In this document: piece after piece, positions 24,120 through 36,104 of the stretch
How the letters are laid out: every line of letters starts with the position of its first letter
How positions within the stretch are numbered: position 1 is the first letter of the stretch
NCBI GenBank assembly: GCA_023101885.1
Contig: JALPQD010000517.1
Coordinates: 1,128,919-1,192,918 of the forward strand
Direction of reading: 5' to 3'
Source of the DNA: Typhlomys cinereus
Taxonomy: Eukaryota > Chordata > Mammalia > Rodentia > Platacanthomyidae
Length of the DNA stretch: 64,000 nucleotides
Notes under the pieces: generated by a model
What the model saw: the letters and a program-made list of their open reading frames with translations, nothing else
The model's database searches: none
What the model was told of the DNA's origin: nothing
Made by a program: the position numbers and the translations under genes

Positions 24120-25165
24120 AAAGAGAAAGTGAGGAGATATTAATAAAATAAGAAAGTCAAATGTTATTTAGCATCCAGAATAAAGTCAGTCTGTGGCCCC
24201 ATGAATTTTATATTTTACAGATGTGAGTAGAGTCAGAAGTACATTGTCCCTCTGTGACAATAATACATTCCATTCCAATCTATATTAACAAAAACAGATC
24301 TCTCTCCTTTGTTGCTCGTTTCTTTTGCTTCTTCTTTTGAAAAATACTCATACAATCTTGAGGATTATCTAGAGCTTGTCGAGATGTCATAGATCAAGTT
24401 ATAAAGAAAACAGACATATCCCATGATCTCACCGACCTTAACAACTGAAGAAGCAGCCAGTTATTAAAGAAATTTTTCTCTAACCTCAGCTGTCAGTGCC
24501 AGGATGGAGAAACAGGAAGAGATCTTTGCTAATCTCCAAGCCCGAGGCAGCAGCAGAGCAAAATCTGAAGCATAAGAAGAATAAAGCCAGAGGAGAGGGA
24601 GGGGAGATGCATCTCATTCCAAGCAGAAATCTAACATTGATCTCAGAATTGTGAACAAGCTTGAACTCAAACCTGGAGCTTCCAACAAGCTAATGTAGAA
24701 ATAGATGGGTCCCATCTATTCCCCTAAATCAAAGAACCTGAAAGCCCTTGGAGGAGAGTCAGAAGGTGGATCAGTCCCCACAGAACCTGAAAGAAATCGT
24801 TCTGGTTCTGAACTTGATGCTCTTCACATTGTATGAGCCATAGCGTGCTCTGCTATCCTTCGTTTGAGACATGGAAAAAAATCATCTGCTCCGGTTCACT
24901 CAGTTTGCTTCAGCCCTACTGGACTCTGGATTACTAGAAAGTATACACCAGCCACTTACGGGAAGGGCCAAGTGGCTTCAGAGCAGCAGCTCCTAGCATC
25001 TTGTATCAGCACCACCATCACCAGGAAGCAACATCAGGAAGTAGCCAGCTCTGGAAAGGACCGATGCTGACGCAGGGGAAATGGTTATGTTCCCAAAGGC
25101 AACACCAGAGGCTCTTCTTCCTATGAGAGCCACCAGCCCCACTCACACCCCTTTGTATTTATTAA
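24120..25165. other. Unique sequence with a coding-like feel, no gene assigned
   Basis: Between about 24490 and 25080 the composition is less AT-rich. Partial frames read with few stops, for example ATG at about 24504 giving MEKQEEIFANLQARGSS before a stop, and a 68-codon frame at 24864-25070. I do not recognise a protein family. It may be an old processed pseudogene, but there is no A tail or TSD to support that. Confidence 0.25.
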
Positions 25166-25169
25166 GTTC

Positions 25170-25436
25170 ACGTGCATGTGTGTGTGTGTGTGTGTGTGTG
25201 TACATCTGTACAAGAGGATGCGGAGTGTGTATAGTGGTGAAGACCAAAAGATAACATTCAGAATAATCTTCAGTTGCCCTACTTCTTTCTTGCTTTGGTC
25301 TGAGGTTTCCCAGGCTCCACCCTCCAGGGCTGGAAGTTCATTGGCATATCTTCCCAGGGATTTTACATAGGATCATGGGATCCAGACTTTTGTTTTCCAG
25401 GCAAATATTCTAACCCTTGAGTCATCTCTCCGGTCT
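25170..25436 (-). mobile_element. Young-family tRNA-derived SINE, inverted
   Basis: The minus strand reads gaccggagagatgactcaag (head), then a body corresponding to that at 28.6 kb, and a CA-rich tail seen here as (TG)n at 25175-25200. It is nearly full length. The TSD is not clear. Confidence 0.8.
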
Positions 25437-25831
25437 CTCCGGCTTCCTATAGAGCAAGAGGAATGATAGCTAAACTGTGATCTCCCTCCAGTAGGCTATT
25501 ACCCATCTAGAAAGAGCAAAGTCTCACAAATATAAATGCACAGAAAAAAATCATTGGAATATAAATGCAAGTTCCTTGGAGGAAATAGGGAATGATTTTA
25601 TCTATGATATAAAGTAAAATTAAGTGGACCTGATTGAATAGGAGCAATAAGAATTTAGGATCAAATTCAAGTATTCATAATAGCAAATCTTTCCCAGGAA
25701 TAGGGAGAATATTGTTAACCATAAGTCAGTTTAGAACATCTAATTCATTGGAGATATTAAGCATGAAAAACACATTGACAAAAGGGACTTTCTTTCTTAA
25801 CAAGGGTGAGAAAAATCACTAAAAATTTTCA

Positions 25832-25975
25832 GGACATGATTGTACATGCTGGTTAAGATGAACATTCAAGAGGCAGAGGTTTAAAAAAAAGGATCACTTA
25901 GGAGCTCAAGGGCAGCCTGCTCTACCTGGTGCAAGTCTGCTAGGAAACATAGTAAAATCTCATCTCAGAAAACAA
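25832..25975 (+). repeat. B1-type SINE, degraded
   Basis: Direct B1 pattern: gattgtacatgctggttaag, aagaggcagaggtttaaaaa, ggatcacttaggagctcaag, gcagcctgctctacctggtg. An A-rich internal expansion is visible. Confidence 0.65.
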
Positions 25976-26264
25976 AAAACAAATGATCCCAGTGATTTCA
26001 CAGGTGATTTCATTGATATCTAGCTTCTATCCAATCAGATTATTTTCTACCCACTTACTGATGTAGTTTAGGAAGGGCCTCAAAAGCTTTTTCATTTTCA
26101 TGTATGTATCTATGTACATGTGTATATTTGTTTACATGTGTAGGGGAGTGCATTTATGGGCAGGTGAGTGTTCATTTATGTATGTGAGGAGGCCCAAGGT
26201 TGCTATTAGGAATCATCCTCAATAGCTCCTTTTCTTTTCTAATTATTTGCCACATTCATACATA

Positions 26265-26775
26265 AGTACAATGGATTTATGTGTTTTCATTTTTTACTAC
26301 CCAATCCTACCCCTCCAAGACCCACTTCATTCATTCTCCTTTCTAACCAGTCTTTCTCCTACTTTGACGTCTTTTTGCAGGTGTGGTCCATTTGATTTCA
26401 TCTAGGATGCCTGTATTGGCAGGTGCCTGGTACTTGCTGGGGCATGGATTGCTTATCAGTGGATAAATTATTGAGTAAAGAAGCTCCCTTTTCTTGTCTG
26501 GCACTAGCTTTAAATAGTTTCTCAAGGTGGAATAGTGTTTCTTGCGCTATTCCCTCATCCACAATGAAGTGTTGTGGAAGTAACTATGGCTGTAGTGAGT
26601 TCTTGGCTGCAGCAGCCATGTCCTGAACAGAGGATGTTATCTCGCAGGACCCCTCCCAACCTCAGGCTCCCCACCTTCATGCCTTTGTGGTTCTCTGCAT
26701 TAAACACCTTCCATTGCTGTAGGATGTGTCTTAGTAGAGTGCTGAGAACTTCTCTTGATCTAGGAGTTTAATGGT
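26265..26775 (-). mobile_element. Old L1 3' region (Lx-like), inverted
   Basis: The plus strand begins with T-rich sequence and ccaatcctacccctccaaga. It then carries gtgtggtccatttgatttca, cttgctggggcatggattgc, gagttcttggctgcagcagc and cagaggatgttatctcgcag. I recognise this order as inverted 3' UTR-type sequence of old rodent L1 elements. Short overlapping frames here are not genes. Confidence 0.6.
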
Positions 26776-26989
26776 AAGTATTTAGATGACAGTGCTTGCA
26801 GTTAAAGTTTTGTTTTGCTTTGTTTTTTGTTATTGTTATTGTTGCTGCTGCTACTGTTATATTGTTTTTGGTAGGGTCTTTAACCAAACCCAGAGCTATA
26901 GGCTAGTCTCCTAGCTAACTTCCTCTGAGAATTTCCTGTTTCATCTTTGGAGGCTGAATTACAGAAAAACCAACACATATTTGTGATAT

Positions 26990-27078
26990 TTCACCTGTAA
27001 TCTTGGGATCTGAACTCTGATTCTTTTGTTTGTGCGTCAAGCACTTTAATCACTGGCCTGTCTTCCCACACCTCAAAT
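26990..27078 (-). repeat. tRNA-derived SINE head, inverted
   Basis: Reverse complement of a SINE head: gggatctgaactctgattct, gtgcgtcaagcactttaatc, actggcctgtcttccc. Confidence 0.55.
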
Positions 27079-27184
27079 TTTTTTTATGCCTCAACCTGTG
27101 GGGGTAGGGAGGAGTAAACAAGTACATCAGATAACTTTAAAAAAGAGGCATTTTGTAAGTAATACAAAGAGGTAATCATTACTT

Positions 27185-27295
27185 CTGCACATTGATCTAT
27201 TCTGTCATCCCAAGCAGGAGGCTGAAGGAGGAAGATTAGGTTAGATGCTAACCTGGCTTACATTGTGAGATCCTGTCTCAAAAAAGAAAAATAAG
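27185..27295 (+). repeat. B1-type SINE, degraded
   Basis: Direct B1 text: tctgtcatcccaagcaggag, gctgaaggaggaagattagg, then cttacattgtgagatcctgtctcaaa and an A-rich tail. Confidence 0.7.
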
Positions 27296-27354
27296 TCAAT
27301 AAAATATTGGACTTCAACATGGACTCTGTAGAGGAACAATTGAAAGGCTCTCTT

Positions 27355-27591
27355 CAGAGTTAGTGAGATAGTTCATTAGGTAAGCATCCACGAATTTCAT
27401 CCTCAGAACTCACATGAAAAAATTACTTAAAATTACTTACACATGTGTAATCCCAACACCAGAGAAATGAAGCAGTAAGATCCCTAGAGCTAACTAGCCA
27501 TCCAGCCTATCCTACTGGTAAGTTTCGAGGCAATGACATACGCCCATCTCAAAAAGGATGGTAGAGAGTACTGGAGGAACAATACCCAAAG

Positions 27592-27640
<49 letters not shown>
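27355..27640 (+). repeat. B3-type SINE with (CA)n tail
   Basis: Head gttagtgagatagttcatta, box B region tcatcctcagaactcacatg, right part taatcccaacaccagagaaa and gagctaactagccatccagc. It ends in (CA)n at 27595-27640. Layout as in B3. Confidence 0.7.
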
Positions 27641-27642
<2 letters not shown>

Positions 27643-28317
27643 AGAGAAATTTTCTTAGTACCATTTTCAACAGTCTGGTTTCCTTTTTTTTAAACTGTAC
27701 TTTACTGACTCTAATTTGTTTTTATCATAAAAATATATTTACAGAGAGTTCATATATGTGTTCTCATGCCAGCTCTTAACAAGTCTTCTCTTGTTCAAAA
27801 GAATTAGTCGTATTTTTTCTTGTGGCTTTCCACATTATAGTTTTTCAAATGTTCTTTATGTGCTTTTTATTAAGAAAAATAAAAGTTTATACTGAGCAAA
27901 GTCAAAAATCCCTTTTCACCTACCTATTTTTTTAATCTATGTGTGTGTGTATACTTGCAAGTGTGTAAGTCAAAACCCTTTTCATCTGCCTACCACATTA
28001 CCTTTGTTTGCATACTTGTGTATGTGTGCGTGCTTATATTTGTATATTTCCAGCACTGTAAATTCAAGTACTGGGAAGATCAAAAAGGAAGCTTCCATTG
28101 CCCATAGACAATGATAGAAAAAGACATACACATTGATTCCACTTCCATGTTAGCATATAACTTCAAATCTTTATTAGAAAACAAATAAAAATCAGAATAT
28201 ATGCAAAATATACAAATATATTTTAAATTATAATATGAAAACAAAATTCAGAGTATATATGCATATGCACATACACACATATCCTGAAAAATATTTTTTT
28301 CCTTCCTTCCTTTTATT

Positions 28318-28455
28318 TTTTTAAACAAGTTCTTATAGACTAGACTGGCTTTGAACATGCTACATAGCAGATGTTTGTCTTAAGCTCTTAATCCTTCTAC
28401 CCCTGCATTTCAAATACTGGGACTGTAAGCACACACTATCACATCAGCTATTCAT
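28318..28455 (-). repeat. B1-type SINE, inverted
   Basis: Reverse-complement B1: agactagactggctttgaac, atgctacatagcagatgttt, atactgggactgtaagcaca. Moderately diverged. Confidence 0.65.
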
Positions 28456-28613
28456 AGTTTTGTGACTAAACATTTCTTGGCTGTCTCAGGTCAGCATATG
28501 TAACTGACTTACAGCACTGATGCTTGAAAGTACAGGTACTCTGTAGACCTTCACCAAGCTCTTTAGAACTCCATCTGGTGGAACTTCATTGTATAAATTA
28601 AAACATGATCTGT

Positions 28614-28919
28614 GGGCTGGAGAGATGGCTCAGGGGTTAAGACTTTATCTCACAAGCAAAAGGTCCTAAGTTCAGATCCCAGATCCCATATAATAAAATG
28701 CCAGCTGGCCCTGTTAGGCAGAGTCTGGGAAATCCCAGAGCAAAGCAAGGAGGTAGAAGCAATCCAGGATGATTCCCAAAGTCACCTTTGGTCCTCCATA
28801 GGGACATATAGTGTTCTCTCTTGTTCTCTCTCTCTCTCTCTCTCTCTTTCACACACACACACATACACACACACACACACACACACATATTAAATAAATA
28901 AAAATAATTTTAAAAAAAG
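28614..28919 (+). mobile_element. Young-family tRNA-derived SINE, full length
   Basis: Head gggctggagagatggctcag with box A-like and box B-like (ggtcctaagttcagatccca) promoter elements. The body contains gttaggcagagtctgggaaa, gcaatccaggatgattccca and ggtcctccatagggacatat. A (CT)n run (28820-28848), a (CA)n run (28850-28888) and an AAATAAA-rich end follow. This is the best reference copy in the window. It would have been transcribed by RNA polymerase III and mobilised by L1. Confidence 0.88.
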
Positions 28920-29885
28920 ATTGTTTATCAGCATGAACAGCACTTATGCATGAATGTCTGCCTGAAATAAACAGTCACAAACTCCAAAAAGTTTTGAACT
29001 ATTCCTGTCCTTGGAATTTAGTAATCTCATATTCCATCCTCCAGGCAGCTCCTAGCCTTTCCAAATATCATCGTTTAAAAGCTAGAGTGAAATAATTTGT
29101 GATATCATGTAATTATTAGTCTAAAGAATTTCCTATAAAACATTAAAGAGCATAGTAGAGGGTTTCATGAATACAAGGAAGCACAGTTATGGTAACTATT
29201 TAATTTTAACAATCACTGCAATTCAGAAACCTCTTTTTTCTCATTGTTTTTATTAAACTTGTCTGGCTGCTCTTTTGTGGGTTGTGTCTGGCTTAGTTTA
29301 ACTACATTAATAATAACCTGCTGGGTTGTAGATTAAAAAATTGTTATTTTCCAGCATTTTTTTGATTGTACTCATCGAGTTTTATAAACCTAGAGATATA
29401 CAAGTTATTTCAATTTGGATATAGGTCTTTCCTCCTTTTTTGTTTTTGTTTGTTTTTGCAGTGATGCTGGAAATAAAAACAAAGTGCTCTGAATGAAAGG
29501 CAAACACGACCACCTAGAAGCATCTCCATCCCTTTGATCTTCATTTTAACCCCGACATACAAATAAAGCAGCATTTTTACTACACTTGCTAAATCTTTAA
29601 AAGCAATTGTTAAATTTTTACAGAGAATTTTTTCATTGCTGTACTTTATCTCTGAAATTATGAGAACAAATGGGAAAAAAGGAAATAATGAAATATAAAT
29701 ATGGCAGAGCCAATGAGAATTTCATATGCAGTTCAGTGTAAGTTATATTCAGGAAAAGACAGGAAATAGTAGTGCTATACATGCAAATGATTAAATAAAT
29801 AACAATTAGACTAATTGAAGGTTCATGATGCTCTGATTAAAAACATAATTATTATTTTTCACTTTATCCTATGAGGATGGAATAA
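28920..29885. other. Unique AT-rich non-coding sequence
   Basis: No repeat or gene is recognised. Several A/T homopolymers are present, and the region is among the most AT-rich of the window. Confidence 0.55.
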
Positions 29886-29894
29886 AGGCTCAGT

Positions 29895-29997
29895 TGGGAA
29901 AAAAATAAAAACAAAACTGACAAGCTGAGAAGGAGAGAATCAACTTCCAAATGTTGTCCTCTGACCTATAAACATGATCTGTGGCATGTATGTGTCA

Positions 29998-30038
<41 letters not shown>

Positions 30039-30040
30039 GG
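29895..30040 (+). repeat. B2-like SINE 3' part with (CT)n
   Basis: ccaaatgttgtcctctgacc, then aaacatgatctgtggcatgt, is B2-type body text. It is followed by a (CT)n run at 29999-30038. The head is missing or unrecognisable. Confidence 0.6.
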
Positions 30041-30229
30041 ATATCTAGCTCTCAGATTAATAAAAAAATATTATTATTATTGTTGTTGTTACATTTTTCT
30101 GTTTTTGCCATACTGATTGATGTGGATGTTTACGGGAAACATGGATTTCTTCCTTTCTCTTCCCACAAAGTGTCACAAAAAGCAACTATTTTTATCTAAT
30201 ACATTATTTGTGGAGTTAGTGAGGTAGAA

Positions 30230-32210
30230 AATTCAGTGTTCTCTGAGTAGCATCTTCAAGCAATGATAAGAAAAGAAACATAAATTAATATAGTTCCTTT
30301 ACATTTTACAGCATCACTCCCCAAGACAGTGAAAAAGAAAATTGTGGTTCCTCTAATATTTTTCTTTTGTATAGTGTCCTAGCTGATCTAAATTCAGTCC
30401 CATCTGGCCTTTGAAGCACCAGTGTTTCTGTCTTGGGATCTCAGGGGGGAAGCATGACATTTGAATATTGTGCAACTAAAACAATAGTCTAAAAAACATT
30501 ATCTTACACTTCTACTGGGTTTTATGTTTTTAAACTATTTTCTTACATATTACCTTCATTTCTAGAGTGACTCTGAGATGTGAGTAAAACAGGGGTGACT
30601 TGGATATGGCTTTCCCCACAAATGTCTTTATAGATTAAGTAATCATTTCCACCTTAGATTATGTAAAGAAATAAAGTTTTTATTAAACCTACAGCTAAAT
30701 AGCCCAAATCTCAGAAGTGATTTGTTAAAAATCTCACAGATGGTCTTGAAGGAACAGATTCAGTACCATATTTTCAGACCTTTGATTCATAGATTTCTCT
30801 TCATTTCCCTATGCACTAGACAACCAATTTATGGTCCATGTTCCTTAGGTCCTTCCTTAAAGTCTCCCACTTCCCTTCCCCAAATTCTTTTCATAAAACT
30901 CAAGGTATATTCATGGCAGATATATATACTTTCATAAGAACTGCATGGGAGCTGCCCTATCAACATCTTGCCAGGAAAAGGGAAAGATCTCAAGAAGTTC
31001 CACACCTCTCTGAGAGACTGATGAGGACTAATGCTGACGGACCAAAAAAAGGAAAATGCTTTCCTCAAAAGTATTCTCACTGATCTGTGATATTTGTTGG
31101 AGCATGAATCATGTCAGGCATATGACATCAAAGACAAGGTATATGAAGCACAGTGGGACGCACAAGCAAAAAGACTTAAAAATAAGAGGGAGTCTGGCAG
31201 GAAAAATGAAGAGTTGTAAGGGGGAAAGGAGAGGGGATGAGAATAGGGACTAGGAGAGAGAAAAAAATATTTAAAAAAAAAAAAAGCCTCATGTTTCAGA
31301 GCAATGTAATGGAAAAAAAAAAAGTGTCTACAATTTCCCTATAAAGTTTCCCCCTAATCACACTTTATCAAATTCCCCAGGGATCAAATTAAGCTTCTAT
31401 GATTTATGGGAGTAATTCCATATTAATACAACAGTAGACACAAGCTCTGTCAGATACTTAACACAGTTCCATATCTCAACTGACTCTACAACGTAACAAG
31501 CAGGGCACCGTTATTCCCCATTTGACAGAACAGTTGAATAAGTGGCCCAGATTCATGAAGTGATAGGGCCGATGACTAGCTTTCCAAGAATGTGTAAATA
31601 GCTCTTAAGACACCTCTTGACCTCACAGAACTCAGTTGCAGCAACTCACCACAACTGTACCATGCCATGCAGCACGTTAGGAGTACCGCAGCAATAAATT
31701 TCAGAGGACTTTTTATGGGATACCCCAGCAGGGCACACTGTCTCCCTTAACCACTTTTCTTAGTACAACTGCATACATGATACTTGGGCTGTTCAGAAAA
31801 AAAAATGTGAAATGTGCCACAGGCTCTTACACACACTGGAATATCACTTGGTAGATTCAGTGAAGAATCACTGAGGTTTCTAGTTCAGGAAACCTTTCTA
31901 CTTTGATGTAATGTTTATTGCTGATGACAGCCCAAATTTTGTGAACTTGTATGTTACTTTGCAGGTTCTGTCTGGGGAATAGGCAAGGAATTTCTGTCTA
32001 GTTGAAATTATGATCCCAAAAGAAATGATCTTATTGCCCTTTTGGATGTTAAACACATATGTTACTTATCAATGTATCCAACATTGTTTATGCAACGCAT
32101 GTAAACATTCAGCTTTATCTCCTGTTCCTCAATGAATGAATGAAATGAAATGAAATGAACTTTTGATAAATTGTTGCAGTTTGTCTATATGTTGCCAATA
32201 ATTCATAACC
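30230..32210. other. Unique non-coding sequence with a purine/A-rich retroposon-like tail
   Basis: Mostly unique. At 31200-31285 a purine tract (agttgtaagggggaaaggag) runs into a 13-A run and looks like the 3' end of an old L1-type insertion, but I could not place its body. A tandem ATGAA/GAAAT repeat lies near 32133-32160. Confidence 0.45.
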
Positions 32211-32214
32211 AAAC

Positions 32215-32560
32215 ATCTTAGGGGAAGGTGATTTTACTGTTTTTGATTTTCCCTTAAGGTTTATAGTCAAGCTTGGCAGAAGAGTTCATACCAACACCAA
32301 GAACCAAGGGAACTGCCATATCACATCTACAGGAATACTGAGAGAGAGATAAACCTCACTTGCCAGACTGCAAATCTGAAAAAAAAAAAAACATGCCTAA
32401 ATATGCCAAACTACTGAACCAGCTTCACCTTATCCTCCTCTCCAGGAAAAGATTCCTCTCACCACTGGCTGGGTCTTCCAATACTAACTAGATACTCTCT
32501 ATTGATTCTTCACAAATGTGGCCAGAATTCAGCTTTCAATTGTCAAGTGATCTTTTTTCT
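32215..32560 (-). repeat. LTR-like medium-reiteration repeat, inverted
   Basis: Same family as 22130-22440: agagttcataccaacaccaa, gaaccaagggaactgccata, cacttgccagactgcaaatc, then tcaattgtcaagtgatc at the end. An A12 run interrupts it near 32380. Confidence 0.6.
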
Positions 32561-33122
32561 GACTAGTACATAAATACTTATTCTATGTTTTACATTATTC
32601 ATGTTTTCTATTTCCTGGAAAATTCTGTGTAAAGTTAAAAACCCAGCAAAGCAACTCTAACTATGAAGTAGCAATGAAAAGAAGTCATGTCACTGACGTC
32701 TGGATTCCAATCATACTCTTTCTTGATCTACGTTATCTGAGTATGTTCATTTTGAAAGTTCATGTAGCTCCAGGCTCAAATTGTATGCATATTCTGTCAC
32801 TGCATTTTATTCTAAAAAGTGCAAATGTAATTTTAAAATCATGGGGACAAAGCAAAATGACATGAGCTTGGCATAGTTCTTAAATTTCGTTTCAAATAAT
32901 TCTATACCATATGGTGCACAGAGTTATGAAATCAGTGAAGAATTGATATATATGGCAATGGCTTAAGATCACTGTCAAAGCTATACCTTCACATGCAAGT
33001 TTCATACTTTTTGTGCCATCAATTTTGACACTCAAGTAAGACACTCAAATTATTCAAAAGGGGAAGAAAGTAACACTTGTAATTCAATTAATGATTATTT
33101 TTTAAGCAAAGTTAACATGTTT

Positions 33123-33138
33123 AAAGATGTTTTCTCAC
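33123..33138 (+). repeat. Left TSD of truncated L1
   Basis: AAAGATGTTTTCTCAC, identical to 33923-33938. The upstream bases give a CTTT/AAAC-like nick site on the opposite strand, close to the L1 endonuclease preference for TTTT/AA. Confidence 0.95.
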
Positions 33139-33922
33139 AACCTGGTTAAGTTCACAGACGTTCTTTCCTGATCTCACCAGAAGGGGAGGGCATATAGTCT
33201 AGCAGATAAAAAGTAATCATTTTGCAAATGGGTGATGGACCCCTCCCTCAGTGAGGTTTCCTACTCTTATTACATCTACCCTTGAATGTGCTATTACAAC
33301 AAGACTCCAGTTTAACAGCTTTTTGTCTCTGGCCAGGGGGTGACATACAGTGCCCAGCAGAATGGAGTGAAGGGAATTGCAGGAGCAGCAAAACTGCAAA
33401 AGAAAATCAACAAACCACAATCCAGAACTTCAGAGACTCTATATCAATCACATAGAACTAGGACAGCCTAATCTCTCCCCATCCTGGAGCTCAGGGACAT
33501 TTGCGGAAGAGGGGACGGTAAGATTGTAAGAGCAAAAGGATGGGAGGAGCAACGATTTGCAAGATTCTCAACAATAGTTGGGGCCAAAGCAATCATAATG
33601 GAACTTTGCATGCCCTGCGCAATGTCCAGCGCACTGTTGCCCTCATAAAGTCTAGCATCTGTTAAGGGCACCGAGACCCCTGGAGGCAAGGGATTGACAG
33701 CCATAGTAGTAATCTTATGCTTAAGGGGAACAAGAGAAAGGGCTTATGGAAATGCCACTGGGTCCTTATATGTCATCGGAGAGGAGGACCCAGTGGAGAG
33801 TTAGGCGCACACAATAAAGGACTCTCTGGGAATTGGGGGGGAGACACTGGGGGAAGGGGAGGGGGGAGGGAGGGAACTGGTAAAAAATTTTAAAATGTAT
33901 AATTAAATTTTTAATAAAAAAA
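33139..33922 (+). mobile_element. 5'-truncated L1 (3' UTR only)
   Basis: A 784-bp insertion between perfect 16-bp TSDs. It matches the 3' UTR of the 6-kb L1 on the minus strand: ggagggcatatagtctagca, cattttgcaaatgggtgatg, cctaatctctccccatcctg, catcggagaggaggacccag. A G-rich tract and an A-rich end follow. It contains no ORF2 sequence. Short frames in it are not functional. Confidence 0.95.
33835..33874 (+). other. G-rich tract, potential G-quadruplex in L1 3' UTR
   Basis: Several runs of three or more G separated by short A-containing loops, on the L1 sense strand. Equivalent tracts occur in the other L1 copies at 37011-37098 (+), 46088-46175 (-) and 56933-57000 (-). G-rich polypurine tracts near the 3' end are a known feature of L1. 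Confidence 0.8.
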
Positions 33923-33938
33923 AAAGATGTTTTCTCAC
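33923..33938 (+). repeat. Right TSD of truncated L1
   Basis: AAAGATGTTTTCTCAC, second copy, directly after the A-rich tail. Confidence 0.95.
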
Positions 33939-33939
33939 T

Positions 33940-34690
33940 TCCATGAGCCCATATTTATGGGAAGAGATTCAACTTACTGATAATTCACTATGAGGTAATT
34001 CCAGGTAATTCAGTATGAGCTTATTCTGAATGCTTCAACGCACTCCTTGTCATTTTACCTGATTGCATCTCTATTTGTCAAATCCTGTTCAAACCTTCCA
34101 GGTCTATAAGCATCTTTATTCCAACAAGAAAAGCTAATCCCATACACCCGTCAGTAGATTCACTCACATCTCTTTGGGCAGAGATGGATTGCATGCCATG
34201 CCTAAAACAATATCTGCCAGGGATTAGCCTGTCAATTGTATTTTACCTCTGGAGCTTAGAGTCACTGTTCTGTAAGGATAGGGTTGGGCTGAGGAAACTA
34301 GACTCAACAAAATTAGGTTCTAACTTAACAGGAGAAAGGGGCAAGTGGCTGCTTGCTTGGCATTTGCCCTAAGATGCTTTTACTAGTGTTTGAGTTTTAC
34401 TTATTTACCAAACTGAGTTACTTAGCATTAGACTCATCATCTAAGATGTTTTCTAGATCTTCGAACTCAGAAGCAAAGACTGAAGTTATTCGATATTGAA
34501 TACAGTACTGCTGAAAAATAAAACAGTAGAAATGTGAAGATTACAAGTGTTGTTAATAATCTGTCACCTATACCATTGCCCCTAAGATCTTTCAACAAAC
34601 CTCCCTGTTGACGGAATCATGGAATCTGGGAAAGGTTTCTGAGTAAGGCTATGAACTTGACGCTTACAATTCAAACGCATTGTGTATCTA
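33940..34690. other. Unique non-coding sequence
   Basis: No gene or repeat recognised. Frames are under 65 codons. Confidence 0.55.
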
Positions 34691-34697
34691 CGCTGAC

Positions 34698-34765
34698 AAT
34701 TCTGTTCCCCGACCTTAGCTGCCTAAGTACTGGGATTACAAGCACAACCCATCCAAACTCAGCTT
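34698..34765 (-). repeat. B1-type SINE fragment, inverted
   Basis: gaccttagctgcctaagtac, tgggattacaagcacaaccc is the reverse complement of the B1 left part. It is followed by a T/CT-rich stretch. Confidence 0.65.
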
Positions 34766-34821
34766 TTTTCTTTTTTTTCTTTCTTTCTCTCTCTCTTTCT
34801 TTTTCTTTGCTTCATACTAAT

Positions 34822-34975
34822 ATGGTACAAGAGCAATCCAGGATGATTCCTGATGTCACCCTTGGTTCTACATCAGCACACACACTCAAAAGCACTGTTG
34901 TACACTACCACACACACATATGAATGTACATACACATGCAAAAGAAAAATAAATAAAAATTTAAAAAAGAATCAT
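34822..34975 (+). repeat. Young-family SINE, 3' part only
   Basis: Body text caagagcaatccaggatgat, tcctgatgtcacccttggtt matches the element at 28.6 kb, followed by CA-rich and AAATAAA-rich tail. The tRNA head is missing, so it is 5'-truncated. Confidence 0.75.
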
Positions 34976-35309
34976 TGTTTCAAACTATGGTTCTAGAATA
35001 CACAAGGGACACAAAGAAGTCTATCTGCTCATGCTAAATCAGAGCAGTTTGTAAAGACACAAGAATTGAATGAAACCCTGTAACATTATCAGGGTTATAC
35101 TCTTAACATTTTTTAAAACCATCATCTATAGTTCCTCCTATTGATTGATATTCTTCCAAAATTAAATATCATTTTTTAAATCAGTAAGATGAGCAACTGA
35201 TGTTAACGTGCAGTGAGTCAGTAAAGATCATGAAATGTACTAGGACAGAGTAGGACAGTGATTGGAGAGAATAAACCACATGCTTGGAAGCAATGCTAGT
35301 AACAAGTGT

Positions 35310-35356
35310 GTGTTTACATGTGTGCATGTGTGTGTGTGTGTGTGTATGTGTGTGTG
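35310..35356. repeat. (TG)n microsatellite
   Basis: TG repeats with CA and TATG interruptions. Confidence 0.9.
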
Positions 35357-35429
35357 TATGCATGCACACATATACAGCAGAAGTAAACTACCTCTATTAA
35401 CTAGCTTGATATAAAATAATCTGAATCAT

Positions 35430-35612
35430 TCCTAGCAACCCATCTACTTGGGAGACTGGGACGAGCGGATCAAAAGTTCAGGCTCAACCTGAGCTCCCAG
35501 CTTGGTGAGATCCTGTCTCAGAATGAACAGAGCAACTAACACCAGGGGAACAGTGCTAGAACATTTGCCTAGCATGTGTGGGCCTTAGGTTCAATGCCCA
35601 ATGCCAAAACAA
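35430..35612 (+). repeat. B1-ID composite SINE
   Basis: B1-type text (ctacttgggagactgggacg, tggtgagatcctgtctcaga) is followed by an ID-like tRNA unit (acatttgcctagcatgtgtg, ggccttaggttcaatgccca). This is a composite of a 7SL-derived and a tRNA-derived part. Confidence 0.65.
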
Positions 35613-35894
35613 AAAGATTATTTTCTGGGTGGTAATTTATTTCCTTGACAATTACTGAATAAGTACTTTTTACAGAATTTACACAGGTGGCCTTTCTGGG
35701 CATGGGTTCATGTGCTTACGCCATAGGTCACTCAGCCTCACAGAAGACTGACTAAGCTGCCATTCTTTGGCTTTATCATGAGATGTCAATCACGTGGAGC
35801 CGGATGCTCAATCACAGCAGGTGTTCACATCCAAAATGTGTCTTCTCTTATTGCTCATTGATTATTTTGTATTACATTCCAGTTTAAAAATCAA

Positions 35895-36020
35895 ATAAAA
35901 AGGTGGGAGGTGAGCATGTTGAGGGAAGATGGAGGGTGGGAAGGGGAGGAGGAGGAGATGTGATTAAAATGTTTCTTATGCATGTATGATAGTATTAAAA
36001 ATAAGTAAAAATATTATGTT
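35895..36020 (+). repeat. Old L1 3' tail (Lx-like)
   Basis: Purine-rich ggagggtgggaaggggagga followed by gatgtgattaaaatgtttct, tatgcatgtatgatagtatt and an A-rich end is the usual close of old rodent L1 elements. The rest of the element is not recognisable. Confidence 0.5.
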
Positions 36021-36089
36021 TGAAACTTTTACAGTATTTTGAACATTTTCAAGAAATGCTGATGAGAGAATTTTTTTTTAAAATTCATT

Positions 36090-36104
36090 AAGACTGAGGC
36101 CACC
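36090..36104 (+). repeat. Left TSD of truncated L1 with extra 3' sequence
   Basis: AAGACTGAGGCCACC. It matches 37216-37230 (AAGACTGAGTCCACC) with one mismatch. The preceding bases give TCTT/AATG on the opposite strand, an L1 endonuclease-like nick. Confidence 0.88.

Noticed and set aside
33123..33938. Promoter or gene-like repeat unit shared by 33 kb and 36 kb
   Set aside because: The shared sequence is L1 3' UTR with TSDs and an A tail, so it is retrotransposon and not a duplicated gene.
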